Below, piece after piece: positions 24,358 to 32,175 of a stretch of DNA of 64,000 nt. The DNA comes from Streptosporangium amethystogenes (GTDB lineage: Bacteria > Actinomycetota > Actinomycetes > Streptosporangiales > Streptosporangiaceae): positions 310,001 to 374,000 of the forward strand of contig NZ_JOEQ01000004.1 of NCBI RefSeq assembly GCF_000721075.1. Reading direction: 5' to 3'. The number at the start of each line of letters is the position of its first letter. Within the stretch, counting starts at the first letter, position 1. The notes under the pieces were generated by a model, which was not told where the DNA came from, did not search any database, and worked only from the letters and a program-made list of their open reading frames with translations. The position numbers and the translations under genes were made by a program.

Positions 24358-24939
24358 ATGATCCTCAAGGGAGCGGCTCGTGCCCTGTTCACGATCATGG
24401 CGGCGCTTCCGCTGGCCGCGTGCGGGGCCTCCTCGGCGCAGACGGGAGACGGTGCGGGAATGCGTACTCAGGGCGGCGAAGGCACTCTGGAAACGCCGCG
24501 GGTGCTCACCTGCTCCAACCGCAACGGCGACGTCGGCGACGAGAGCAACCTGCTCGCCTCGATAGGGCCTGCCGACCTCGTCGCGGGACCGCTGGTCATC
24601 CCCGGCCTGCTCGCCTGGGGTACGGCCAAGCCGGAGGAGTACGGCAGCGGCAACCACTTCAAGGTCGGCGCGGTGGTGCGCAAGGGCGGCAAGGTCACCC
24701 TGTCGATCCCCACGGAGTTCCACAAGAGCGCCGGCATGCTCTACGCCGAGGTGGCCAGGAGGGCCGCGAACCCGGCGGACGCCGACCATTCGGTGACGTT
24801 CGTGGCCTGCGACGATCACGACACGGTGTTCGTAGGCGGATTCTACGTGTTGGCGCCCAGATGCGTGCCGTTCGACATCGCGGTCCCCGGCAAGCCGACG
24901 GTCCGCAAGGAGATCTCCTTCTTCCACGGGAAGTGCTGA
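24358..24939 (+). CDS. Putative lipoprotein, function unknown
   Basis: 193 aa with a lipoprotein signal: a basic start, a hydrophobic stretch and lipobox LAAC (Cys ~21), then a Ser/Gly-rich linker. The mature part is a beta-rich domain with four cysteines (VLTCSN, VACDDHD, APRCVPFD, HGKC), likely forming two disulfides outside the membrane. I recognise no family. It is divergent from the WXG100-like frame and converges on the membrane protein at 24976. Confidence 0.75.
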   Translation: MILKGAARALFTIMAALPLAACGASSAQTGDGAGMRTQGGEGTLETPRVLTCSNRNGDVGDESNLLASIGPADLVAGPLVIPGLLAWGTAKPEEYGSGNHFKVGAVVRKGGKVTLSIPTEFHKSAGMLYAEVARRAANPADADHSVTFVACDDHDTVFVGGFYVLAPRCVPFDIAVPGKPTVRKEISFFHGKC

Positions 24940-24942
24940 GAC

Positions 24943-24973
24943 GCGGTGGGCGGGCGCAGGGCCCGCCCACCGC
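24943..24973. terminator. Strong hairpin between convergent genes
   Basis: A perfect 13-bp G/C stem (GCGGTGGGCGGGC and its complement) with a 5-nt loop fills the space between stops at 24939 and 24976. It probably acts as a bidirectional terminator for the lipoprotein and the MauE-type operon. Confidence 0.75.
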
Positions 24974-24975
24974 AC

Positions 24976-25524
24976 TCAACCGAGGAACACCGTCGCCAAC
25001 ACGCCGACGAATGTGAGAGACAGCAAGGAGAACGCGTAGATCCGGACCGCCTTCTCCCTGTCCATGAGCCAGTACATCAGCCAGATCGGCTCGGCCTTGG
25101 TGTCCGGGTCCTTCGACGGCGGCACGACGGCCACCATCGCCATCGACGGAAGTACGAAGCCAAGCGCGTAACACAGGCCGGCCCACCAGGGCACCAGTCC
25201 GAAGAGCGTTACGCCGAGCGCCGCCCACGTCAGCGACGTGACGCGGAAGGTGGTCACGACAAGCCCGGTGTCGAGCCCCCACAGAAGCGCGCCTCTGACA
25301 GGGCCGAAGCGAGCGAAGTGTTCCCGAGGGGTCTGCCGCCGCAACATGGGCGTACGGAGGCCGAACTTACCGGAATCGATGGCCATGCAGACGAATAGCA
25401 CGACACAGGCGGCGATCTTGGGGCCTGTTCCGCGTAGTCCGCTGCCAATGAGATGAACCAGCCCGTACGTGGAGACGGCGGAGATCACGAAGCCGATCGC
25501 CAGGTTGAGGATAGGCCGGTACAT
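24976..25524 (-). CDS. Multi-pass membrane protein, end of MauE-type operon
   Basis: 182 aa with ~5 hydrophobic segments: the N-terminus (LNLAIGFVISAVSTYGLVHLI), IAACVVLFVCMAID, a central pair around LVVTTFRVTSLTWAALG and LVPWWAGLCYALGFVLP, and the C-terminus. A short basic loop (RRQTPREHFARFGPVRG) should be cytosolic. I recognise no family. It is the last gene of a minus-strand set with MauE-, MauD- and cysteine-rich Tat genes, 63 bp after the micropeptide, so it may take part in the same export or redox process. Confidence 0.75.
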   Translation of the reverse strand: MYRPILNLAIGFVISAVSTYGLVHLIGSGLRGTGPKIAACVVLFVCMAIDSGKFGLRTPMLRRQTPREHFARFGPVRGALLWGLDTGLVVTTFRVTSLTWAALGVTLFGLVPWWAGLCYALGFVLPSMAMVAVVPPSKDPDTKAEPIWLMYWLMDREKAVRIYAFSLLSLTFVGVLATVFLG

Positions 25525-25587
25525 GGCCTTCTCCCCAGTTGCTCTCCCCTGAACCAGGGGGCGGAGATATCCGACGAAGGACAGGCC

Positions 25588-25668
25588 TCAAAAACTGAAA
25601 AGCTGCGCGAAGCCCGCGCTCATAATGAGCAGGAGCAACGCGATTGTCACCCACGTGTCAAGGGGCAA
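25588..25668 (-). CDS. 26-residue single-span membrane micropeptide
   Basis: A TTG start preceded by AGGAG 6 nt upstream opens a 26-codon frame. It begins MPLDTWVTIA, followed by a Leu/Ile-rich hydrophobic run and the tail SAGFAQLFSF, then TGA. The peptide is one transmembrane helix with short ends. It sits 18 bp after the cysteine-rich gene and 63 bp before the polytopic membrane gene, in the same direction. Such peptides often stabilise a membrane complex. The clear ribosome-binding site and hydrophobic coding content support it. Confidence 0.6.
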   Translation of the reverse strand: MPLDTWVTIALLLLIMSAGFAQLFSF

Positions 25669-25686
25669 GGTATCTCCTGAAAGGGA

Positions 25687-26043
25687 TTAGCAGCTGTTGG
25701 GGCTGACGACCCAACCGGCCGAGCAGATGAATGGACCGGTACCGCAGTTCGCGCCTTTCGTGCACTCTCCGCAGGCGTGCCTGCGCTGGAAGGGAGCCGT
25801 GCCGCTACAGCAGGTCCAGACCTTCATGCTGTAGCCGGACGGGCACACGTACTGCCCGGAGCTGTTCGTCCCGCAGAACTTGTTCGGCAGGGCGAGGTTG
25901 CAGCAGTTCCAGTTGCCCGCCGCGGCGGGCTTGGACATCGTGGCCACGCCGGCGACGGCGCCGACGGCTGTGACGCCGATCTTGCCCATCCAGCCGAGGA
26001 AACCCCGGCGATTGGATCCCGGCAAGCCGGAGATCTTCTCCAT
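25687..26043 (-). CDS. Tat-exported cysteine-rich protein, MauA (methylamine dehydrogenase light chain)-like
   Basis: 118 aa. The N-terminus is a twin-arginine signal (SNRRGFLGWMGKIG, then a hydrophobic Ala/Val/Gly stretch ending PAAAGN at ~43). The ~75-residue mature part has 11 cysteines (CC, FC, VC, TCC, HACGEC, NC, IC, SC) and three tryptophans. Size, Tat signal, cysteine density and position after mauE/mauD-type genes resemble the light chain of methylamine dehydrogenase, which carries a Trp-Trp quinone and six disulfides. No heavy chain is present, and I did not verify the quinone-forming tryptophans. It may be a novel disulfide-rich redox or structural protein matured by its neighbours. 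Confidence 0.75.
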   Translation of the reverse strand: MEKISGLPGSNRRGFLGWMGKIGVTAVGAVAGVATMSKPAAAGNWNCCNLALPNKFCGTNSSGQYVCPSGYSMKVWTCCSGTAPFQRRHACGECTKGANCGTGPFICSAGWVVSPNSC

Positions 26044-26074
26044 GTGGTGCCTTTCGGTACGGTGAGGAGGGGGA

Positions 26075-26629
26075 TCAGTGCTGGACGGACGGCTTGCGGG
26101 CCAGGTTGTACCTGTAGGTGATGGGAGTGGCCGCGTACATCTGCCTGACCGTCGGCACCGTGTGGGCCCGCGTCAGCTTTCCCTCGGCGATGTGGAGGGC
26201 GACGGGCGTCAGATCGAGCCCGATGCTGTTGACGATGAGCTCCCCCTCGTCGAGGAGGACGCGCTCGCCACGCAGTTCGAACTCGTCGATGAACTCGTTG
26301 CCGTCCCCGGTCACCGGGACGACCACGACCCACATCGAAGGGGGCACCGCGCCACCGCGCAGCGCCGAGGCCAGGTTGCGGCAGGTCTCACACTTGTTGG
26401 AGACGAACAGCACCACGGCCTGTTCAGCGTGATCGAGGACGGCGGGCAGGCCGAACCGGCTGGGACTGGCCCCTTCCAGCGTGCCCAGTTCCACCGGGGT
26501 GGGCTTGTCCTCCATATCGAGATAGCCACGGATCTGTCTGACCTGCTCAAAAAGCTCGACCTGGGCGCCGATCTGGATGAAGAGCACCACGGCCAGCAGG
26601 CAGACCAGCACAAGCAGCACCGTCGTCAT
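26075..26629 (-). CDS. MauD-like thioredoxin-fold membrane protein
   Basis: 184 aa: an N-terminal membrane anchor (~2-23), a linker, then a thioredoxin/TlpA-like domain on the extracytoplasmic side. FVSNKCETCRNLASALRGG carries the C-x-x-C (CETC), followed by GERVLLDEGELIVNSIGLDLTPVAL with a cis-Pro-type TP, and a late TVPTVRQ. In the mau system MauD is needed for correct disulfides in the light chain, and the same role for the 11-Cys protein 31 bp downstream is the obvious inference. The ATG overlaps the stop of the MauE-like gene (ATGA). Confidence 0.85.
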   Translation of the reverse strand: MTTVLLVLVCLLAVVLFIQIGAQVELFEQVRQIRGYLDMEDKPTPVELGTLEGASPSRFGLPAVLDHAEQAVVLFVSNKCETCRNLASALRGGAVPPSMWVVVVPVTGDGNEFIDEFELRGERVLLDEGELIVNSIGLDLTPVALHIAEGKLTRAHTVPTVRQMYAATPITYRYNLARKPSVQH

Positions 26630-27186
26630 GCGGCGGACACCTCCGCGTCCTCATGTTGTCTCGGTTCCGGGATGACCATGCGGTCGCCCCGCAGCACTCG
26701 CCAGAGCCTGACCTCGGCCAGGAGTTTCCATGCGACGAGCACCAGCAGGAAGGCGGCCAGTCCGGCCAGTCCCTCGTCGGCGCTCCACGACGGCGGCGCG
26801 TATTCGGCCACGACCGCCAGGCCCAGCCAGAGCGGCAGGTACAACACCTGCCGCCAGCCCAGTACGGCTTTGCCGCCGCCGAAGCAACCGCACTTGATCT
26901 TCTCCTTGACCCCCAGCGCGCGGATTCCCGCCCCGGCGAACGACAGGGCCAGGAGCACGACGAGCGCCCTCGGCCAAGCCGCCGACGGCATGATCGTCAG
27001 CGCGGTGACGGCCAGGAGTTCCGCACCGATCACGAGCAGGGTCGCCGGTCTGGCGACGGCGCTCAGGCCGAGCTTGGAGATGATCTGAGTGAGGTCACGG
27101 TTGGTGAGAATCTTCGACAGGGCCGCGACCAGAAAGATGGCGATGAGCGCGCCCTGTCCGACGACTCCTGCGGCACTACTCGTCAT
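26626..27186 (-). CDS. MauE/DoxX-family redox membrane protein
   Basis: 186 aa with four transmembrane helices of the DoxX/MauE type (ALIAIFLVAALSKIL, ATLLVIGAELLAVTALTI, ALVVLLALSFAGAGI, LYLPLWLGLAVVAEY). A conserved loop KIKCGCFGGG holds a vicinal C-x-C pair, as in MauE proteins that relay electrons or oxidising equivalents to MauD. ATG 27186 is chosen; an in-frame TTG at 27213 is possible. It is first in the operon, with AT-rich DNA upstream. The Arg-rich C-terminal tail should be cytosolic. Confidence 0.85.
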   Translation of the reverse strand: MTSSAAGVVGQGALIAIFLVAALSKILTNRDLTQIISKLGLSAVARPATLLVIGAELLAVTALTIMPSAAWPRALVVLLALSFAGAGIRALGVKEKIKCGCFGGGKAVLGWRQVLYLPLWLGLAVVAEYAPPSWSADEGLAGLAAFLLVLVAWKLLAEVRLWRVLRGDRMVIPEPRQHEDAEVSAA

Positions 27187-27249
27187 GACCGAAAAATACG
27201 TAAATGCCCCCAACTCGGCAATGGGTACCGTTGATCTTTCTTATTGGAT

Positions 27250-27272
27250 CTCTGATTTTTTTATTGTCAGAG
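27250..27272. promoter_or_regulatory. AT-rich spacer with CTCTGA/TCAGAG inverted repeat
   Basis: The ~100 bp between selB and the MauE-type gene are far richer in A/T than the surroundings. They contain 6-bp inverted arms around an A-rich centre. It could be the operon promoter/operator or a selB terminator. Confidence 0.45.
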
Positions 27273-27287
27273 GATAGTTTTAATTCG

Positions 27288-29021
27288 TCAGTTGACAGGG
27301 GTACAGGTTCGTGATTCGTTATCATGCCGCCTGGTATGACCCAGCCTGTCAAGCATTTCCAACAGCGGCACCGCCACCCGCCGCGTGGTCTGCAGCGCGA
27401 CCCGCGCCTGGCTCACGGTGAACGGGCCGGACAGCTCGCGCAGCCGCTTCGCCGCCTGCTCTGGGGCGTTGGGCAGCAACACCACACCGTCGGTGACGAC
27501 CAGCACGGCACCGGCGCGCTCGGCCTCGGCCAGCGCTCTGCCGGTCAGTCCGAGCTCGGCCAGCCGCCGCGCGCTCGGCGCCTGGAACGGCAGGCCGGCG
27601 AGTTCGGCACGGAACCGGTCGATCGCGCGCCGCAGCTGCGGCGGCAACGGCGAAGGGGCCAGGTCCCGCCTGCCGATGACTCCCGCCTCCACCGTGAGTG
27701 GCGGCGCGATCAGTGCCCTGGTCAGCCGTCGGTCGGGCAGGCCGAGGAGGTGCGTCGCCGCCTCGACGGTCAGCCGCCTGTCCGTGGCCACGGCCACGGC
27801 CTCGCCGAGCGCCTTTCTCAGCCCCGCCCAGTGCTCCGGGTCGGTGTGCCAGCCGCCCGGTAGCGGAGAGAGTGGCGCGGTGACGCCCATCGCGGTGAGG
27901 TCGGCGCCGCTGAGCAGCCCGTGCCAGCGCAGCAGATCAGCCGCTCCTGGCGCGGCTCCGGCCGCGGTGAGTGCCGCTCCGCGAGCCGCCGCCGCACCTC
28001 TTCGGGTCAGTGCCGGAGGCCGCACGTCCAGCACGACCACCCCGGCGTGTACGTCCGAGCGGCTGGGATCACGCAGCAGCGCCCGATCGCCCACCCGCAG
28101 CGGCAACGCCCTGGCGAACGACAACCTCGCGGTGTCCGCGCCGAGCGGCCTGATCCTGGTGGGCACGGCGGCAGAACCGATGTGCAGGAGCAGATCGCCC
28201 TTCGGCTGCTCACCCGGTGACAGCCGGACATCGGCCGAGGTCGTGAGGTGCCACGCGCCAGGGGTCAGCAGTGCGGCCCCCCGCGACAGGGAGACGGGCC
28301 CGCGCAGGTTGACCGCCACCCGGGCGGTGGCGGTGACCAGGTCGGCGCGGGTGTTGAGCGTCTGCAGACCACGCACCCGCACCGGCTCGCCGTTGAGGTG
28401 CAGTGTGTCGCCCGTACGCAGGGTTCCCGCCGTCAGGGTGCCGGTGACGACGACCCCCGCCCCCGTGATGGTGAACACCCGGTCGGCCCACAGCCGCACA
28501 GGGCCGTCGGCGGCGGGCGGCGGCAACTCGGCCGCGAGCCGGCCGAGCGCGGCGACCAGCTCGGGCAGGCCCTGCCCGGTGACCCCGCTGACGGCCAGCG
28601 CCGGTATCGCCGCCAGGCCCGTTCCGCGCAGCCGGGAACGGGCCTCGGCGAGCGCGGGAGCCGGATCGGCCAGATCGGCTCGGGTGATCACGAGCAGGCC
28701 GTGGCGTACACCGAGCAGGTCAAGGGCGGCCAGGTGCTCGCCCGACTGAACATGCCAGCCCTCGTCGGCGGCGACCACGATCATGGCGGCCGGGCACGCC
28801 CCCGCCCCGGCCAGCATGGTGGTGACGAACCGCTCATGACCGGGCACGTCGACGAACGCCACCGTCCCCCCGGACGGCAGCGCCGTCCAGGCGAAGCCGA
28901 GGTCGATGGTCATGCCCCTGCGGCGCTCCTCGGCCCAGCGGTCGGGCTCCATCCCGGTCAACGCCCGGACCAGCGTCGACTTGCCGTGGTCGACGTGGCC
29001 CGCGGTGGCGATCACCAGCAT
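27288..29021 (-). CDS. selB: Selenocysteine-specific elongation factor SelB
   Basis: 577 aa. It delivers Sec-tRNA to UGA codons with a downstream SECIS hairpin. The GTPase is complete: GHVDHGKSTL (G1), G-M-T-I-D-L-G-F (switch I), DVPGHERF (G3), ITRAD (G4). EF-Tu-like domains 2 and 3 follow (VTGTLTAGTLRTGDTL), then ~200 residues of C-terminal winged helices that bind SECIS RNA. The ATG at 29021 begins MLVIATAGHVDHGK; longer frames run through the rhodanese gene. It overlaps the rhodanese stop by 10 bp, so the two are coupled. Confidence 0.97.
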   Translation of the reverse strand: MLVIATAGHVDHGKSTLVRALTGMEPDRWAEERRRGMTIDLGFAWTALPSGGTVAFVDVPGHERFVTTMLAGAGACPAAMIVVAADEGWHVQSGEHLAALDLLGVRHGLLVITRADLADPAPALAEARSRLRGTGLAAIPALAVSGVTGQGLPELVAALGRLAAELPPPAADGPVRLWADRVFTITGAGVVVTGTLTAGTLRTGDTLHLNGEPVRVRGLQTLNTRADLVTATARVAVNLRGPVSLSRGAALLTPGAWHLTTSADVRLSPGEQPKGDLLLHIGSAAVPTRIRPLGADTARLSFARALPLRVGDRALLRDPSRSDVHAGVVVLDVRPPALTRRGAAAARGAALTAAGAAPGAADLLRWHGLLSGADLTAMGVTAPLSPLPGGWHTDPEHWAGLRKALGEAVAVATDRRLTVEAATHLLGLPDRRLTRALIAPPLTVEAGVIGRRDLAPSPLPPQLRRAIDRFRAELAGLPFQAPSARRLAELGLTGRALAEAERAGAVLVVTDGVVLLPNAPEQAAKRLRELSGPFTVSQARVALQTTRRVAVPLLEMLDRLGHTRRHDNESRTCTPVN

Positions 29022-29425
29022 GGCGCCAGGCGAGGGTTCGTGGGATGCTCCGGCCTGACGACCGGCAGGCCGGCCGCGAGCCAGGACTGGAAGCCGCCGA
29101 CCACGTCGGTGGCGCGTCCCAGGCCGAGCTGGTGCAGCGACCAGGCGACCAGGCTGGAGGAGTATCCCTCGTCGCACAGCACGATCCATCGGATGCCCTC
29201 CGACGCCTCGGGGATGCGTGCGGGAGAGTGCGGGTCGAGCCGCCACTCCAGGTGGTTGCGCTCGATGACGATGGCGCCGGGCACCTCCCCGTCGCGGCGG
29301 CGCTGGAACTCCGGACGGGTGTCGACGATGAAGGTGTCGGGAGCACGGGCGGCCGCCTCCGCCTCTGCCGGATCGAGCCGACGCATGACCTTTCGAGCCT
29401 GAACCAGCAGGTCGTCGACGCTCAT
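29012..29425 (-). CDS. Rhodanese-like protein in the sel cassette
   Basis: 137 aa, a single rhodanese domain. TFIVDTRPEFQRRRDGEVPGAIVIERNHLEWRLDP is the N-terminal half. The active-site loop CDEGYSSSLVA has the catalytic Cys at ~87, and VVGGFQSWLAAGLPV ends the domain. It lies between tRNA-Sec and selB, overlapping selB by 10 bp. A plausible job is handling activated sulfur or selenium for SelD, or limiting sulfur misincorporation (inference). It lacks the extra P-loop domain of the tRNA 2-selenouridine synthase SelU. Confidence 0.88.
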   Translation of the reverse strand: MSVDDLLVQARKVMRRLDPAEAEAAARAPDTFIVDTRPEFQRRRDGEVPGAIVIERNHLEWRLDPHSPARIPEASEGIRWIVLCDEGYSSSLVAWSLHQLGLGRATDVVGGFQSWLAAGLPVVRPEHPTNPRLAPCW

Positions 29426-29443
29426 CACACTCCAAAGGGAGGT

Positions 29444-29539
29444 TGGCGGAGACGGACGGGAATCGAACCCGCCGCGCCGAGATGCTCGGCGCCACCGGTT
29501 TTGAAGACCGGGAGGGCCACCAGGCTCCTGGACGCCTCC
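29444..29539 (-). tRNA. selC: tRNA-Sec (anticodon TCA)
   Basis: Read on the minus strand, GGAGGCGT begins a long acceptor stem and the anticodon loop CT-TCA-AA sits in CCGGT/ACCGG arms. A long variable arm follows (GCGCCGAG and CTCGGCGC), then the T arm GGGTTCGATTCCC, discriminator G and an encoded CCA (29446-29444). The anticodon TCA (29502-29504), the extended acceptor/T arrangement and the ~96-nt length identify selenocysteine tRNA. It lies 10 bp after the selA stop and 18 bp before the rhodanese start. Confidence 0.95.
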
Positions 29540-29549
29540 GGGCGCGATC

Positions 29550-30851
29550 CTAGCCGCGAAGATCGTTCAAGAGAAGAAGGAGATCGTCGTCCTCCTCCGG
29601 CGACACAGCCAGCAGGTCGAGGAGGCAGCGGCCGTCCTCGACCCGGCCGAGCACCGCCGGCTCGCCCAGCCGCAGCGGCCGCGCCAGCCGCTCAGGCACC
29701 GCGATCGCCACGCTCGGCAACCCGACCCCCGGTGCTCCGCCGCCCCCGACCGTGCCCGTGGTGGCCACCGCCTCGGCGTCGATCCCCGCCCCCTCCAGGC
29801 CTACCACCAGCGCTTTGGCCCGCTGCCACAGTATGGTCCGGTCGGTGTGCAGCGCGGTCCACGTCGGCGTCTCCTCCAGGGCGGTCAGCGTGGCCTCAAG
29901 CGCGGCGAGCGTGAGCTTGTCCACTCGCAATGCCCTGGACAGCGCGTGCCCGCGCAACCGCTCGACCAGCTCGGCCCGGCCCAGGAGCAGCCCGCACTGT
30001 GGTCCGCCGAGAAGCTTGTCGCCGCTGGCCGTCACCAGGTCGGCGCCCTGCGCGAGCCAGGTCATGGCGTCCGGCTCCTCCGGCAGCAGCGGCTCCCCGC
30101 GCAGGAGTCCCGAACCCGCGTCCGCCACCAGCGGCACTCCCGCCGCCCGGCACACCCCGGCCAGCTCGGCGATGTCCGGCGTGCTGGTGAAGCCCTCGAT
30201 GCGGTAGTTCGACGGGTGCACCCTGAGCACGAAGCCGGTCTCCGGGCCGAGCACCGTCTCGAAGTCGGCCACGCTGGTGCGGTTGGTGGTGCCGACCTCC
30301 CGCAGCCGGGCACCGGTCGAGGCCAGCAGTTCCGGCAGCCGGAACCCGTCACCGATCTCCACCAGCTCGCCTCTGCTGACGACGATCTCGCGGCCCTGGG
30401 CCAGCGCGGTCGCCGCCAGCACGAGCGCGGCGGCGTTGTTGTTCACCACGTGCACCGCCTCGGCGGCGGGGACGGCGGCGGCCAGTGCGGCCAGCGCCCC
30501 TCTGCCTCGCCGGCCTCGCCGCCCGCTCGCCAGATCGAGCTCGACGTCGGTCACTCCGGCCGCCACCTCGATCGCGGCGAGTGCCGCGGCCGACAGCCTG
30601 GCCCTGCCCAGATTGGTGTGCAGGAGCACGCCGGTGGCGTTGATCACCCGCCGGGTGCCCTGACGGCTCAGGACGGCCGCCGCGGTGCGCGCGACATCCT
30701 CAGGCGCGATCGCGCCCGCCCTGGCGGCCTGCTGTGCCTCATGAACGGCCACCTTCACCCGCTCGCGGCCCAGCCGTCGCACCGCACCGGCAAGGAGGGG
30801 GTCGGCCAGAACGGTGTCGGTCCGCGGAACGAACCGTCGAAAATCAGTCAT
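29550..30851 (-). CDS. selA: L-seryl-tRNA(Sec) selenium transferase SelA
   Basis: A 433-aa PLP enzyme that converts Ser-tRNA(Sec) to Sec-tRNA(Sec) using selenophosphate. Recognisable parts are the N-terminal tRNA-binding region (RRLGRERVKVAVHEAQQAARAG), TRRVINATGVLLHTNLGRA (~91-109), EIGDGFRLPELLASTGA, and the PLP lysine in SGDKLLGGPQCG (~280-291). Full length. The divergent selD starts only 20 bp away, so the promoters overlap. Confidence 0.97.
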   Translation of the reverse strand: MTDFRRFVPRTDTVLADPLLAGAVRRLGRERVKVAVHEAQQAARAGAIAPEDVARTAAAVLSRQGTRRVINATGVLLHTNLGRARLSAAALAAIEVAAGVTDVELDLASGRRGRRGRGALAALAAAVPAAEAVHVVNNNAAALVLAATALAQGREIVVSRGELVEIGDGFRLPELLASTGARLREVGTTNRTSVADFETVLGPETGFVLRVHPSNYRIEGFTSTPDIAELAGVCRAAGVPLVADAGSGLLRGEPLLPEEPDAMTWLAQGADLVTASGDKLLGGPQCGLLLGRAELVERLRGHALSRALRVDKLTLAALEATLTALEETPTWTALHTDRTILWQRAKALVVGLEGAGIDAEAVATTGTVGGGGAPGVGLPSVAIAVPERLARPLRLGEPAVLGRVEDGRCLLDLLAVSPEEDDDLLLLLNDLRG

Positions 30852-30871
30852 GATGGACTTACATTACGATC

Positions 30872-31861
30872 ATGATGCGACTGACGCACTATGCCCAGGG
30901 CGGTGGCTGCGCCTGCAAGATCCCCGCAGCAGACCTCGAGGCCATGCTCGCCCGGTTCGGCCAGACCCTTCCGAAGGACCCGCTCGGCGAGCTCATCGTC
31001 GGCACGGAGAGCGGTGACGACGCGGCCGTCGTCAGGATCCAGGGCGACACCGCGATCGTCAGCACGGCGGACTTCTTCACACCCGTGGTCGACGCCCCCT
31101 ACGACTGGGGGCGGATCGCGGTCGCCAACGCGCTGTCGGATGTCTACGCGATGGGCGGGCGGCCGCTTGTCGGGCTCAACCTGCTGGTGTGGCCGAGGGA
31201 GGACCTGCCATACGACATCGCGGCCGAGGTCCTGCGCGGTGGGGCGGACGTCGCGGCGCAGGCGGGATGCCACCTCGCGGGCGGGCACAGCGTCAACGGC
31301 CCGGAGCCCATGTACGGCGCGGCCGTGACGGGCCTCGCCGACCCCGGCAGGCTGATGCGCAACGACGCCGGTCAGGCAGGGCTGCCCCTCTCGCTGACCA
31401 AGCCGATCGGCTCCGGTGTGCTGAACAACAGGCACAAGGCGACGGGGGAACCGTTCCCGCAGGCGGTCGAGGTGATGACGGCGCTCAACGCCGAGGCGTC
31501 GGCGGCGGCGCTCGCCGCCGGAGTGCGGTGCGCCACCGACGTGACCGGGTTCGGGTTGCTCGGCCACCTCTACAAGCTGGCGCGTGCCTCAGGGGTGACG
31601 GCGGTGCTGGACGCGGCGGCCGTGCCGCTCATCGACCGCGCCATGGAGTCGGTGCGCCAGGGCTACGTGCCGGGGGGTTCGCGGCGCAACCTCGACTGGG
31701 TCGCGCCGCACCTCGCCGCCACGGGGGTCGCGGAGGAACTGCTCATCCTGCTCGCCGACGCCCAGACCTCGGGCGGGCTGCTGATCGCCGGCGAGATCCC
31801 GGGCGCGACGGTGATCGGCGAGCTACGGCCGCCCACCGACCACGCCGTCATCGTCCGCTAG
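30872..31861 (+). CDS. selD: Selenide, water dikinase SelD
   Basis: 329 aa. Makes selenophosphate from selenide and ATP. The glycine-rich loop near the N-terminus is GGGCACKI, with Cys (not Sec) at the redox-active position and the essential Lys two residues on. Later motifs are STADFFTPVVDAPYDWGRIAVANALSDVYAMGG (~70-100), GGHSVNGPEP and CATDVTGFGLLGHL. Two consecutive ATGs at 30872 and 30875 are both possible starts. It completes the selA-B-C-D set, so the organism can make selenoproteins. No selenoprotein gene was found in the window. Confidence 0.97.
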   Translation: MMRLTHYAQGGGCACKIPAADLEAMLARFGQTLPKDPLGELIVGTESGDDAAVVRIQGDTAIVSTADFFTPVVDAPYDWGRIAVANALSDVYAMGGRPLVGLNLLVWPREDLPYDIAAEVLRGGADVAAQAGCHLAGGHSVNGPEPMYGAAVTGLADPGRLMRNDAGQAGLPLSLTKPIGSGVLNNRHKATGEPFPQAVEVMTALNAEASAAALAAGVRCATDVTGFGLLGHLYKLARASGVTAVLDAAAVPLIDRAMESVRQGYVPGGSRRNLDWVAPHLAATGVAEELLILLADAQTSGGLLIAGEIPGATVIGELRPPTDHAVIVR

Positions 31862-31876
31862 CCCCGTTTTCCGCAC
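31860..31876 (+). repeat. 17-bp repeat, copy 1
   Basis: AGCCCCGTTTTCCGCAC, starting at the last base of the selD stop codon, is repeated exactly at 34093-34109. The two copies flank the tRNA-Arg, NlpC/P60 and response-regulator block. Confidence 0.6.
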
Positions 31877-32086
31877 ATGCGGAATTCAACGCGAAGGAGG
31901 CCGCGGGGCCGTTCCGTGGGCTTGTGCGACCGACGGAGACAGAGACGGAGACAGCCCGCGTGATCCGCGTCATCCGCCGACCCATGTCGATCTCGATCGC
32001 GATTGGGACAGCGCAGGGGCATCCTCGTGGTTCGAGGCTTGGTCGGAAGCTCGCGGCATGGCCCACAACCCGCGAGCGCCAATGAG

Positions 32087-32124
32087 AACGGGCGGGACTC
32101 CGTGAGACTGGAGTCCCGCCCGTT
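32087..32124. terminator. 15-bp perfect hairpin terminator downstream of tRNA-Arg
   Basis: AACGGGCGGGACTCC and its exact complement (32110-32124) form a 15-bp stem around an 8-nt loop, with T or A neighbours on each side. It lies 51 bp beyond the 3' end of the minus-strand tRNA-Arg, so it probably ends that transcript. Being symmetric, it would also stop selD readthrough. Confidence 0.8.
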
Positions 32125-32175
32125 TCGGCGTTCTAGCCCCAGGTCAGGCCCATGTTCGGGCTGGCCTGGCTGGTG

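Noticed and set aside
24135..24398. 87-codon minus-strand ORF starting at 24398
   Set aside because: Its translation is Arg/Gly/Pro-rich and out of frame with the coding-like WXG100 segment; the start lies inside the lipoprotein gene.
32087..32124. Riboswitch or CRISPR-like repeat
   Set aside because: It is a single perfect hairpin just beyond a tRNA, best read as a terminator; no repeated spacing occurs.
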